Notes: generated by a model from the sequence alone, not told the origin. Counted from the stretch's first letter, positions 50,993 through 59,988 are shown. The stretch is DNA of 64,000 nt from Trebonia sp963836195 (GCA_963836195.1 CAWIIX010000030.1:1-64000), one strand, 5' to 3'. Program-made: numbers and translations.

Positions 50993-52000
50993 GTGAGCAA
51001 CGGCAACAGCGTGCTGGATGACGTTATCGGCTGGCAGGACGGCCACATCACCGCTATTGACCAAACCGCCCTACCGCACCGACTCGACGTCCTCCACATC
51101 ACCACCGTGGACCAGCTCGTCGACGCGATCGTCCGGCTCGTCGTGCGGGGCGCGCCGCTGCTGGGGGTGGCCGGCGCGCTCGGCGTGGCGCTCGCGGCCC
51201 GGCAGGCCAAGCGCGAAGGGTGGGACGCCGCGCGGCTCGACGCCGAGGTCAAGCGGATCGCCGACGCCCGCCCGACCGCGGTCAACCTCCGCCGCGAGGT
51301 GCTCGCCGTCGCGGCCGTGCTCCCCGACGGAGCCGAGGCAGCCGAAGCCGCCGCCCTCGCCGTCCGCGACACCGCCATCGAGGTCAGCCGGCGCCTCAGC
51401 GAGCGCGGCGCCGACCTCCTCATCCAGGAGTGCGGGGCGGGCCCCCTGAAGGTCCACACGCACTGCAACACTGGTGCGCTTGCCTGCCTGGGGTGGGGGA
51501 CCGCGCTCGGCGTCATCCGGGCTCTGCGAGACCGGGGCGCCCTCGCCCACGTCATCGCCGACGAGACCCGCCCGCTGCTGCAGGGGTCGCGGCTTACCGC
51601 CTGGGAGCTCGGCCAGCTTGGCATCGAGCACTACCTCGTGGCCGACGGCGCCGGGCCGTTCGTCATCAGCCAGGGGCTGTCCGACGCGGTGATCGTCGGG
51701 GCCGACCGAGTGGCGGCCAACGGCGACGTGGCTAACAAGATCGGCACCTACTCCCTCGCCCTCGCGGCCCGCCGGGCCGGCGTCCCGTTCGTGGTATCGG
51801 CACCGGAGTCCACCATCGACGAGTCGACCGCCAGCGGCGCGGACATTCCCCTCGAGCTTCGGGCGGACGAGGAAGTCACGTCCTTCCAGGGCGTCCGGGC
51901 CGCACCCGACGGCACCCGCGCGCTGAACTACGCCTTCGACGTCACCCCGGCCGACCTGGTCACTGCGATCGTGACCGAGAACCGCGTCATCCGCCCGTAA
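50993..52000 (+). CDS. mtnA: S-methyl-5-thioribose-1-phosphate isomerase (MtnA family)
   Basis: Start set at GTG 50993 (VSNGNSVLDDVIGWQDGHIT); a TTG at 50963 overlaps the divergent gene's start. The 335-residue protein has IVRLVVRGAPLLGVAGALG, the catalytic Cys in KVHTHCNTGALA, DETRPLLQGSRLTAWEL and VIVGADRVAANGDVANKIG with the catalytic Asp. It isomerises methylthioribose-1-phosphate (or 5-deoxyribose-1-phosphate) to the ribulose form. No mtnB, mtnC or mtnD lies nearby, so a shunt with the neighbouring aldolase is more likely than the full methionine salvage pathway. Confidence 0.9.
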   Translation: MSNGNSVLDDVIGWQDGHITAIDQTALPHRLDVLHITTVDQLVDAIVRLVVRGAPLLGVAGALGVALAARQAKREGWDAARLDAEVKRIADARPTAVNLRREVLAVAAVLPDGAEAAEAAALAVRDTAIEVSRRLSERGADLLIQECGAGPLKVHTHCNTGALACLGWGTALGVIRALRDRGALAHVIADETRPLLQGSRLTAWELGQLGIEHYLVADGAGPFVISQGLSDAVIVGADRVAANGDVANKIGTYSLALAARRAGVPFVVSAPESTIDESTASGADIPLELRADEEVTSFQGVRAAPDGTRALNYAFDVTPADLVTAIVTENRVIRP

Positions 52001-52006
52001 CGGCAC

Positions 52007-52585
52007 CTAACCACCGAGGTGATCGTCAGGGCGGTCGTCAAGACCGGAACCCACGCCTGGCGCAGCCGGTGGCGCGCCGCCCGACGCGGTAATCCTGGCC
52101 GCCTCGGCCCGGGCGCCTTCGATCAGCTCCGAGGCCTGCTGCTCCGCCAGCCTGAGCAGCTGCTCAATGCGGGCACCGAGGCCGGCATAGGACGCGCGCT
52201 CCGGGCTGTTCAGCACTGCGCAGCTTCCGGACAGCTCAGCCTGCAGAGCGCGCAGCTGCCGATCGCCCAGCTGCCCGGGCACGTCGCCGGCCAGCTCGGC
52301 CAGGACCTGCTCCCGAGTCTGGCCCTCGAGCATGCACAGGCGTGTGATCGCGATGTCGCTGACCAGCACGCCGGCCAGGAGCTGACGGCACAGCGCGGTG
52401 ACCGCAGACGCATCGCCGCCGGAGGCGGCGCCCTTGCTCCTCCGCCACCCGAGCCCGCCCTTCTTCGCCGGGGTATCCGCGATCGCGTTGATCTGCCGCA
52501 CGGCCTCGTCCAGCGGTGTCCCGACCTCGCCGGTCGCAGACATAATCCGCATCCAGCGCGCCGTCATGTCCTGCACCCAGTCCAT
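52007..52585 (-). CDS. Hypothetical protein with C-terminal helical region
   Basis: The 192-residue protein begins MDWVQDMTARWMRIMSATGE. It has a glycine/lysine-rich patch, a helical middle (LCRQLLAGVLVSDIAITRLC, LEGQTREQVLAELAGDV) and a predicted coiled coil (RIEQLLRLAEQQASELIEGA). I recognise no family. Composition and codon use look like a real gene. It is convergent with mtnA, ending 7 bp from it. Confidence 0.55.
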   Translation of the reverse strand: MDWVQDMTARWMRIMSATGEVGTPLDEAVRQINAIADTPAKKGGLGWRRSKGAASGGDASAVTALCRQLLAGVLVSDIAITRLCMLEGQTREQVLAELAGDVPGQLGDRQLRALQAELSGSCAVLNSPERASYAGLGARIEQLLRLAEQQASELIEGARAEAARITASGGAPPAAPGVGSGLDDRPDDHLGG

Positions 52586-52688
52586 GCCGCCACCGTACTC
52601 AAAAGCGGCAGTTTGCGAGCGTATGTCTAGGTGCCGGCCGACAATGCGGCCGGCACCCGTGCGCCCCCGAGACGCTAGCTCCGCGACG

Positions 52689-54233
52689 TCAGCTCCCGGC
52701 CAGATCCGCCCGCCGGATCCGGATCATGGTGACGGCAACCAGCAGAATGAGCACCCCGATCCCGGCCCCCACCAGGAACGCCCGGTCAAACCCGACCACC
52801 AGCGCGTGCTGATACACCGACGAGACGCCGCCGCCAGCGCGCCAGCACCCGACGCCGCCAGCACCCCGACGCCGCCGACCCCCGACGCCGCCAGCCCGTC
52901 CGCGCGCGTTGTCCGCCACCACCGTCCAGGCCACCGTCCCCAGCACCGCCAGCCCGATCGCGCCGCCCACCTGCCGGCCGGCGTTGAGCAGGCTGGCGGC
53001 CACCCCGGAGTCAGCCTCACCAACCCGGGTCAGGGAAAGAAGCTGCAGCGGCACGATCAGCAGCCCGAACCCGATCCCGAGCACCAGCCCCGCGCCGAGC
53101 AGGTCACCCGCGTACGTCCCGTGCAACGACATCCGTGACAGCCAGTACAGCCCGCCGACGGTGACGGCGCTGCCGCCCACCAGCAGCGGCCGCGCCCCGA
53201 TCCTGGGCACCAGCGCGGTGGCCCCCACCGCGCCGACCAGCATGGCCGCGGTGACCGGCAGGAACGCGACCCCGGTCCGGAGCGCCGAGTAACCCCACAC
53301 GTCCTGCACGAACAGGGTGAGGAAGAAGAACACGCCCGCGATAGCGGTCCCCACGCCCAGCATCATCAGGTACGCGCCGACCCGGTTCCGGTTGCGCAGC
53401 AGTCGCACCGGCAGCAGCGCCTGGCGGCTGCGCGCTTCGATCACCGCGAACGCCGCCAGCAGCACCGCCGACGCCGCGAGCGAAAAAACGACCCTCAAGT
53501 CGCCCCAGTGCGACGTCCCGTCCGGGCTGGTAGCGGCGTTGGACAGGCCGTAGACGAGCGCCGCCACCCCCGCCGTTCCGGTGATCGTGCCGGGCAGGTC
53601 GAGCCCACCGGAACCCGGCCGGCGCACGGCCCCCGGCACCAGCACGAACCGCGCCGTCACCGCGACCGCGAGGCCGATCGGCACGTTGACGAACAGCACC
53701 CAGCGCCAGTCGGCGTACGCGACCAGCAGCCCCCCGGCGAGCAGCCCGACCGAACTGCCGGCCACGCTCATCGCGGCGTACAGGCCCATCGCGCGGCTGC
53801 GCGGCGGCCCCTCAGGGAACGTCGTCGCGATCAGCGCCAGCGCCGTCGGCGCCACGATCGCGCCGCCCGCCCCCTGAACCGCCCGGGCCGCCAGCAGCCA
53901 GGCCGGGGAGGTCGCGAGCCCGCCCGCGAGCGACGCGGCCGAGAACAACAGCAACCCGATGATGAACATCCGCCGCCGGCCGAGCAGGTCGCCCGCCCGG
54001 CCGCCCAGCAGCAGCAGGCCGCCGAAGGTCAGCGCGTAGGCGTTGGCGACCCACTCCAGGCCGCTGCCGGAGAATCCGAGCGCCGCCTGAATGTGCGGCA
54101 GCGCCACATACACGATGGTCGCGTCGAGCACGATCATGAGCTGGGCGGTCGCGATGACGAACAGCGCCACGCCGAGATGGCGGCGGCTGCTCTCGGTGCC
54201 GGTCTGGCCGGCGGTGGAAAGTGTCGTTGTCAT
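52689..54233 (-). CDS. DHA2-type MFS drug exporter (EmrB/QacA family)
   Basis: The 514-residue protein begins MTTTLSTAGQTGTESSRRHL and has about 14 helices. DHA2 signatures include LDATIVYVALPHIQAALGFS, the GGRAGDLLGRRRMFIIG loop and AARAVQGAGGAIVAPTALAL (motif C region). Near the end, a stretch of about 33 residues (ARGRAGGVGGRRRRGAGG and on) is arginine-rich. The alternative frame there reads ASGVGGVGVLAASGAG, so two compensating indels may exist at 52840-52900. The adjacent divergent two-component genes probably control it. Confidence 0.87.
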   Translation of the reverse strand: MTTTLSTAGQTGTESSRRHLGVALFVIATAQLMIVLDATIVYVALPHIQAALGFSGSGLEWVANAYALTFGGLLLLGGRAGDLLGRRRMFIIGLLLFSAASLAGGLATSPAWLLAARAVQGAGGAIVAPTALALIATTFPEGPPRSRAMGLYAAMSVAGSSVGLLAGGLLVAYADWRWVLFVNVPIGLAVAVTARFVLVPGAVRRPGSGGLDLPGTITGTAGVAALVYGLSNAATSPDGTSHWGDLRVVFSLAASAVLLAAFAVIEARSRQALLPVRLLRNRNRVGAYLMMLGVGTAIAGVFFFLTLFVQDVWGYSALRTGVAFLPVTAAMLVGAVGATALVPRIGARPLLVGGSAVTVGGLYWLSRMSLHGTYAGDLLGAGLVLGIGFGLLIVPLQLLSLTRVGEADSGVAASLLNAGRQVGGAIGLAVLGTVAWTVVADNARGRAGGVGGRRRRGAGGVGCWRAGGGVSSVYQHALVVGFDRAFLVGAGIGVLILLVAVTMIRIRRADLAGS

Positions 54234-54400
54234 GCCACCGATGCTGCCGATCTGAACGCCGATCGTCGTCCCGCCAGCGAACCGTCTTCCACCTGCTCGC
54301 CGAGGGTGCGCCGACCGCCCGCACTACTCCCGGGGGAGTAGCCGGAAATGGGTCCGCCCGGCGGATACGGCCGAAGATCCCGACCGCGTAGGCTCGGAGA

Positions 54401-55258
54401 ATGCGTACGGATCGCGGTCGGCAGAGGTTTTACGCGGCCGGATGGGTCATCTCGGCCGGCGTCATGGTCGTAGCGTCCCGCGTCTGGCGGCTGCACCTGC
54501 GCGAGGTCGAGCAGCGCGCCGAGGAGGCGGAGCGGACGCGCGACGAGGTAGCCCGGCGCAGGGCGGTCGAAGAGCGGCTGCGGATCGCCCGCGAGCTGCA
54601 CGACTCCCTGACCCACAACATCTCCGTCATCTGCGTTCAGTCCGGCGTGGCGGTGCACCTGGCCCGCAAGCGCGGCGAGGAGGTGTCGCCCGCGCTGCTG
54701 GCGATCCAGGAGGCGAGCGCGGACGCCGCCCGCGAGCTGCGGACCACGCTCGGCGTGCTGCGCAGCGACGACGACGGCGACACCAGCGGCCTCAGCCACC
54801 TCGACCGCCTGACGGCGCGGGCGCGCGCATCCGGCCTCCCGGTGATCGTGAACGTCACCGGCGTCGAGCGGACGCTGCCGCCCGAGGTGGACCAGGCCGC
54901 CTACCGGATCGTGCAGGAAGCGCTCACCAACGTCAGCCGCCACGCCGGCCCGGCCTCGGCCTGGGTTCATCTCTGCTACACGCCGGACGCCCTCGAGATC
55001 CGCGTCGACGACGACGGCGTCGGAAGCATCGCCAACGACCCAACCAACGCAAACACCAACGCGAACGCCAACGCCAACGGAAACGGCAGCGGCACAAGCA
55101 ACGCGACAAGCAACGGCCACAGCGCGAGCAACCGCCTCGGCCTCATGGGCATGCGCGAACGGGTGACCGCGCTCGGCGGTCGGCTCCACGCAGGCCCGCG
55201 GGACGGCGGCGGCTTCCAGGTCCGCGCCGAGATCCCGGCCGAAATCCCCGCGCCTTGA
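54401..55258 (+). CDS. NarL-type sensor histidine kinase with Asn-rich insertion
   Basis: The 285-residue protein has one membrane helix, then HisKA_3 (RIARELHDSLTHNISVICVQ, phospho-His in ELHDSL) and an ATPase domain (YRIVQEALTNVSRHAG, DDDGVGSI, RLGLMGMRERVTALGG). Between the DDDGVG and RLGLMG boxes an Asn/Ala/Gly repeat runs from about 55035 to 55130 (TNANTNANANANGNGSGTSN). It replaces the usual short lid. The sensor region is shorter than normal, so the gene may have lost an N-terminal part. It overlaps the response-regulator gene (TTGA). Confidence 0.85.
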   Translation: MRTDRGRQRFYAAGWVISAGVMVVASRVWRLHLREVEQRAEEAERTRDEVARRRAVEERLRIARELHDSLTHNISVICVQSGVAVHLARKRGEEVSPALLAIQEASADAARELRTTLGVLRSDDDGDTSGLSHLDRLTARARASGLPVIVNVTGVERTLPPEVDQAAYRIVQEALTNVSRHAGPASAWVHLCYTPDALEIRVDDDGVGSIANDPTNANTNANANANGNGSGTSNATSNGHSASNRLGLMGMRERVTALGGRLHAGPRDGGGFQVRAEIPAEIPAP

Positions 55259-55929
55259 TCAGGATCCTGCTGGCCGACGACCAGTCGCTGATCCGCAGCG
55301 GGATTCGATCGCTGCTCGAGGCGGAAGACGACATCGAGGTGGTGGCCGAGGCCGCCGACGGCCGGCAGGCGGTGACGCTGGCGGCCGAGCACCGCCCCGA
55401 CATCGTCCTGATGGACATCCAGATGCCGGTCCTCGACGGGATCGAGGCCACCAGGCAGATCGTGGCCGACGAGCGTCTGACCGAAGTCCGCGTCGTGATC
55501 CTCACCAACTTCGGGCTCGACGAGTACATCTTCCGCGCGCTGCGGGCCGGCGCGGCCGGGTTCCTGCTCAAGGAAACCGAGCCGGCCGGCCTGCTGGAGG
55601 CGCTCCAGGTCGTCATGCGCGGCGACTCGCTCCTGTCGCCCGCGATCACCCGCCGTCTGATCAGCGAGTTCGTCGCCCGCCCGCCCGACGCGGTCGCCGC
55701 CGCGGGAATGGAACGCCTCACCAACCGGGAACGCGAGGTGGCGGCCCTGGTCGCGCACGGCCTCTCCAACGACCAGATCGCCGAGGCGATGGTGCTCAGC
55801 CCCGCCACCGCCAAGACCCACGTCAGCCGGGCCATGATCAAGCTCGGCGCCCGCGACCGAGCCCAGCTCGTCGTCTTCGCCTACCAGGCCGGCCTGGTCT
55901 CGCCGAAGCGCCGCGACAACGAGGCTTGA
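55255..55929 (+). CDS. NarL/LuxR-family response regulator
   Basis: Start is TTG 55255, overlapping the kinase stop. The 224-residue protein begins LIRILLADDQSLIRSGIRSL, with phospho-acceptor Asp in IVLMDIQMPVLDG, the Thr in VVILTNFG and Lys in GFLLKETEP. The LuxR-type helix-turn-helix is ERLTNREREVAALVAHGLSN, AEAMVLSPATAKTHVSRAM. It should be phosphorylated by the kinase upstream and probably regulates the divergent DHA2 exporter. Confidence 0.92.
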   Translation: MIRILLADDQSLIRSGIRSLLEAEDDIEVVAEAADGRQAVTLAAEHRPDIVLMDIQMPVLDGIEATRQIVADERLTEVRVVILTNFGLDEYIFRALRAGAAGFLLKETEPAGLLEALQVVMRGDSLLSPAITRRLISEFVARPPDAVAAAGMERLTNREREVAALVAHGLSNDQIAEAMVLSPATAKTHVSRAMIKLGARDRAQLVVFAYQAGLVSPKRRDNEA

Positions 55930-55962
55930 CTCTCACGCAACGTCAGGGTTGATCCTCTAACC

Positions 55963-56805
55963 ATGTTCAGTATCGGCGAGTTCGCCCGGCTGGGAACGGT
56001 GTCCGTTCGCACGCTGCGGCATTACGACGAGATCGGGCTGCTGCACCCGGCCAGGGTCGACCCGAATACCGGCTACCGCAGCTACGCGGCCGACCAGCTC
56101 GGGCAGCTGAACCGGATCATGGCGCTCAAGGACCTCGGGTTCTCCCTCGAGCAGACCCGCAAGCTGGTCAGCGGGATCACCCTCGAGGAGCTGCGCGGCA
56201 TGCTCGCGCTCCGGCGCGCCCAGCTGGAACAGGAACTCGACGAGTACATCACCCGGCTGCGAGGAGTCGAGGCCCGGCTCCGCTACATCGAAGGAGAAGA
56301 CGCCATGCCAGCGGACGACATCACGGTGAAGAAGATCTCGGCCATGGGCGTGGTAGCCATCGGCGGCACCGCCCCCGGCATCGGCCCCGAGCACGCGGTT
56401 CCCGTCGTCAACCGCGCGCGAGCGCAGTTCGACGAGCTCGACATCGCCGGGCTGGCCAAGGTCACTGGGCCGTTCATGGTCTTCTTCGAAGACGTCGACA
56501 GCGATGAGGCCACGATCTACCTGGCCCTGCCGGTCGCCGAGCGGCCGGCCGAGCTCCCGCCGCCCGCGCAGTACCTGATCCTGCCCGCGATCGAGGCGGC
56601 GACCGCCGTCCGCAACGGCAAGGCCAGCAGCATCTACCCGGCCGTCTACCACGACCTCGTGCACTGGTGCAGCGCCAACGGCTTCCAGACCTCCGGCCCC
56701 GGCCGCGACATCTGGATCCACGAAATAGACGACATCTCCCAGGTCGAAGAGCAGGTCTTCGAGACCCAGCTCCCGTTCACCCGTCCCGAGGCAACGTCCG
56801 ACTAG
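55963..56805 (+). CDS. MerR-family regulator with GyrI-like effector domain (BmrR-like)
   Basis: The 280-residue protein has an N-terminal MerR winged helix (MFSIGEFARLGTVSVRTLRH, then YDEIGLLHPARVDPNTGYRS). A coiled-coil dimer helix (to about residue 110, EARLRYIEGE) follows, then a GyrI-like/BmrR effector domain (about 120-275) with ending HEIDDISQVEEQVFETQLPF. Such regulators bind lipophilic cations and activate efflux genes. The target is unclear; the DHA2 exporter 1.8 kb upstream is a candidate. Confidence 0.87.
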   Translation: MFSIGEFARLGTVSVRTLRHYDEIGLLHPARVDPNTGYRSYAADQLGQLNRIMALKDLGFSLEQTRKLVSGITLEELRGMLALRRAQLEQELDEYITRLRGVEARLRYIEGEDAMPADDITVKKISAMGVVAIGGTAPGIGPEHAVPVVNRARAQFDELDIAGLAKVTGPFMVFFEDVDSDEATIYLALPVAERPAELPPPAQYLILPAIEAATAVRNGKASSIYPAVYHDLVHWCSANGFQTSGPGRDIWIHEIDDISQVEEQVFETQLPFTRPEATSD

Positions 56806-57509
56806 GCAGCCGCACCGAGGGGAGTTCCGGCGATGCACGCGGCATTGACCCAAGACCTGGCCAGCCAGCACTCCGTACAGCTGCAGGCCGCAGCCGCGAT
56901 CAGGTGCCGCAGCGCCACCCCAGCCAGCGCTGCCGCCACCGGAAACGCCACCGAAGAACCAGCACCTTCTATGACGCAGCGGGCCGGCTGGGCGCTGGTC
57001 CAGGTCGGCCTCCGGCTCGCCCTCCACCAGCCCGGCTAGCCGCGCGCCGCCGAACAGCGTTTGCTCGACGCGCTCTGGGCTGCTTGGCAAGAGATCGCAT
57101 AGCGACCCGGCCGACGACCCCTACCTCTGATGGCCGGCCCACCAGTGACCGCGCGTGGTGTGCCCAAGTCGTGCATCGTCGGTCCCCCGAAGCAGCCGCC
57201 AGCACCCCATCGACCCCGGCCGCCCCGCCCGTCTGCTGCGGGCAGGCAGACCGTGGACCGGGCCATGATCACGAAGGATTTTTGCCCTTATAAGACAATT
57301 TTCCTTCGTCAACATAAAACCCTTCGTGATCATCCCGAGGACGCCCGGCACGGGATCTGACCAGGCGTCACGCAAGCACGTCAGCACACCGCGAGCCTCA
57401 ACCGCGCCCCGGTCGTCGATCACCGGCAAGCTCCATCCCAAGCCGGGAGGAGGTGCCGGCCGGCCGCCCGATCATCCCCAACGGTCGCCGGTTCGGCTTG
57501 AATACCTCT
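56806..57509. other. About 700 bp without a confident gene
   Basis: Contains a short plus-strand frame ending TQRAGWALVQVGLRLALHQ (to 57039) that may be the worn end of a small protein. The AT-rich inverted repeat at 57265-57333 also lies here. No other coding or RNA feature is recognised. Confidence 0.4.
57265..57333. repeat. AT-rich inverted repeat with two alternative right arms
   Basis: ATGATCACGAAGG (57265-57277) is perfectly complementary to CCTTCGTGATCAT (57321-57333). The core CCTTCGT also occurs at 57303-57309, so the left arm can pair with either. The loop is rich in A and T (TTATAAGACAATTTT), striking in DNA this GC-rich. It may be a mobile REP/MITE-like palindrome, an RNA hairpin switch or a protein-binding site. 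Confidence 0.7.
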
Positions 57510-58763
57510 ATGGACTCCACGCCGAGGTTGCCACTGCAAGGAATGCAGGTCGTCGAGTGCGCGAGCTACGTCGCCGGCCCGACCGGCGGCCTGACCCTGG
57601 CCCAGCTCGGCGCCGAGGTCGTCCGGATCGATCCCCTCGGCGGCGGCCACGACCACCGCCGCTGGCCGCTCGCGCCGAACGGCGAGAGCTACTACTGGTC
57701 ATCGCTGAACAAGGGCAAGCGCTCGGTCGCGATCGACCTCCGCTCACCCGAGGGCCAGGACCTAGTCGTCGCGCTCATCACCGCCCCCGGCCCCGACCGG
57801 GGACTGCTGATCGACAACGTGGTCGGCCGTCCGTGGCTCGCCGACGACGCACTCCGAACCAGCAGAAAAGACCTCATCCACCTCCGCGTCCAGGGTCACC
57901 CCGACGGCCGCCCGGCCGTCGACTACACCGTCAACGCCGCCGTCGGCGTCCCCCAGATCACCGGCCCTGAGGGAACGGAAGGAAAAACCACACCGGTCAA
58001 CCACGTCCTCCCCGCCTGGGACCTGATCACCGGCGTCAGCGTCGCGGCGGGAATGCTGGCCGCCCTGCACGACCGCGAGCGCACCGGCAACGGCGCGTTC
58101 ATCGAGCTCGCCCTGTCCGACGTGGCGCTGGCCGGGGTGTCCAACCTCGGCTGGCTCTCGGAAGCGGAGCTGCGCGGCGGCGACCGCCCCCGGCACGGCA
58201 ACCACCTCTACGGCAGCTTCGCCTCCGACTTCGCCACCGCCGACGGCCAGCGGGTGATGGTGGTCGCCCTGACCGAAGGCCAGTGGAAGGCGCTCAAGCA
58301 GGCGACCGGAACGGCCAAGGTCTTCGAGGCCCTGGAGACGGCCCTCGGCACCGACCTGCGACAAGAGGAGGAGCGCTACCGCCACCGGGAGACGATCGCC
58401 GCCATCCTCCGCCCCTGGTTCGCGGGCCGCGACCTCGACCAGGCCAGCGCCGAACTCGACCGCGCCCGCGTCCTCTGGGGCCCCTACCAAGGCATGGCCG
58501 ACGTCGCCGCCGCCCACCGCCGCGGCGCCCACCCGGTCCTGGCCGACATCGAGCTCGGAGAGCTCGCAGCGCCCGGCCAGCCCGATACGGACGTCCAAAC
58601 GGCCACGTCGATCACCGCCCGTTCCCCGCTGCGCTGGAACGGCGCCTACGGTGAACCGGGCGAGGCCCCGGTCCTCGGCCGCGACACCGACGAGGTCCTC
58701 ACCGAGCGACTCGGCCTCACCGCCCCCGAACTGGCAGGCCTGCACGACCGCCGCGTCATCTAA
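57510..58763 (+). CDS. CaiB/BaiF-family CoA transferase, 2-methylfumaryl-CoA isomerase-like
   Basis: Start at ATG 57510 (MDSTPRLPLQGMQVVECASY), 417 residues. The N-terminal GGLTLAQLGAEVVRIDPLGG, DHRRWPLAPNGESYYWSSLN and KGKRSVAIDLRSPEGQDL closely follow the pattern of Chloroflexus Mct. The family's catalytic Asp sits in VLPAWDLITGV. Mct moves CoA within 2-methylfumaryl-CoA (mesaconyl C1-to-C4). The exact substrate here is not certain. An acyl-CoA dehydrogenase gene follows 28 bp later, suggesting a short dicarboxyl- or branched-acyl-CoA route. Confidence 0.82.
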   Translation: MDSTPRLPLQGMQVVECASYVAGPTGGLTLAQLGAEVVRIDPLGGGHDHRRWPLAPNGESYYWSSLNKGKRSVAIDLRSPEGQDLVVALITAPGPDRGLLIDNVVGRPWLADDALRTSRKDLIHLRVQGHPDGRPAVDYTVNAAVGVPQITGPEGTEGKTTPVNHVLPAWDLITGVSVAAGMLAALHDRERTGNGAFIELALSDVALAGVSNLGWLSEAELRGGDRPRHGNHLYGSFASDFATADGQRVMVVALTEGQWKALKQATGTAKVFEALETALGTDLRQEEERYRHRETIAAILRPWFAGRDLDQASAELDRARVLWGPYQGMADVAAAHRRGAHPVLADIELGELAAPGQPDTDVQTATSITARSPLRWNGAYGEPGEAPVLGRDTDEVLTERLGLTAPELAGLHDRRVI

Positions 58764-58791
58764 CGGCGTCATCCAACAAGGAGACCAGAAC

Positions 58792-59988
58792 ATGCCCCGT
58801 CTCGCCCAGACCGCCGGCCTGACCGACGTCCAGCAGGAAATCCTGAAAACCGTCCGGCAGTTCGTCGACAAGGAGATCATCCCGCACGCCCAGGCGCTCG
58901 AGCACGCCGACGAGTACCCGGCCGACATCGTCGCGGGCATGCGCGAGATGGGCCTGTTCGGCCTCACCATCCCGGAGGAATACGGTGGCCTAGGCGAGTC
59001 CCTCCTCACCTACGCCCTGGTCGTCGAGCAGATCGCGCGCGGCTGGATGAGCGTCTCCGGCATCATCAACACCCACTTCATCGTCGCCCACATGATCAAG
59101 CAGCACGGCACCCCCGAGCAGAAGCAGAAGTTCCTGCCGCCGATGGCGGCCGGCGAGGTCCGCGGCTCGTTCTCCATGTCCGAGCCCGACCTCGGCTCCG
59201 ACGTCGCCGCGATCACGACCAGGGCGACCCGCGACGAGACGGCGGCGGCTATCGACGTCAACGGCGCCAAGATGTGGCTGACCAACGGCGGCAGCTCCAA
59301 CCTGATCGCGCTGCTCGCCCGGACCGACGAGGGCGCCGCCAAGCCGCACCAGAACCTCACCGCGTTCCTGGTCGAGAAGCCGACCGGGTTCGGCGAGGTG
59401 CTGCCGGGCCTGACCATCCCCGGCAAGATCGACAAGATGGGCTACAAGGGCGTCGACACCACCGAGGCGTTGTTCGACAACTTCTCCCTGCCCGAAGACA
59501 GCGTCCTCGGCGGCCACCCCGGCCGCGGCTTCGCCCAGATGATGGACGGCATCGAGGTCGGCCGGGTCAACGTGTCCGCCCGCGCCTGCGGCATGACGAT
59601 CCGCGCGTTCGAGCTCGCGGTGGCGTACGCGCAGCAGCGCAAGACGTTCGGCAAGCCGATCGCGGACCACCAGGCGATCGCGTTCAAGCTGGCCGAGATG
59701 GCGACCAAGGTCGAGGCCGCCCATCTGATGATGGTGAACGCCGCCCGGCTGAAGGACTCGGGCGAGCGCAACGACGTCGCCGCCGGCATGGCCAAGCTGC
59801 TCGCCAGCGAGTACTGCGCCGAGGTGACCCAGGACGCGTTCCGCATCCACGGCGGCTACGGCTACTCGACCGAGTACGAGATCGAGCGGCTCATGCGCGA
59901 GGCCCCGTTCCTGCTCATCGGCGAGGGCACCAGCGAGATCCAGAAGATGATCATCAGCCGCGGCCTGCTCCGCGAGTACAAAATCTAA
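58792..59988 (+). CDS. Acyl-CoA dehydrogenase
   Basis: AAGGAGA precedes ATG 58792. The 398-residue protein has all ACAD signatures: GLFGLTIPEEYGGLGESLLT, FSMSEPDLGSDVAAITTRA, WLTNGGSSNL, VNVSARACGMTIRAFELAVA, RKTFGKPIADHQAIAFKLAE and the late FRIHGGYGYSTEYEIERLMR, ending GTSEIQKMIISRGLL. The catalytic base is expected in the IGEGTSEIQ region. It oxidises an acyl-CoA using FAD and electron-transfer flavoprotein. Pairing with the Mct-like gene points to a short-chain or methyl-branched substrate. Confidence 0.92.
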   Translation: MPRLAQTAGLTDVQQEILKTVRQFVDKEIIPHAQALEHADEYPADIVAGMREMGLFGLTIPEEYGGLGESLLTYALVVEQIARGWMSVSGIINTHFIVAHMIKQHGTPEQKQKFLPPMAAGEVRGSFSMSEPDLGSDVAAITTRATRDETAAAIDVNGAKMWLTNGGSSNLIALLARTDEGAAKPHQNLTAFLVEKPTGFGEVLPGLTIPGKIDKMGYKGVDTTEALFDNFSLPEDSVLGGHPGRGFAQMMDGIEVGRVNVSARACGMTIRAFELAVAYAQQRKTFGKPIADHQAIAFKLAEMATKVEAAHLMMVNAARLKDSGERNDVAAGMAKLLASEYCAEVTQDAFRIHGGYGYSTEYEIERLMREAPFLLIGEGTSEIQKMIISRGLLREYKI

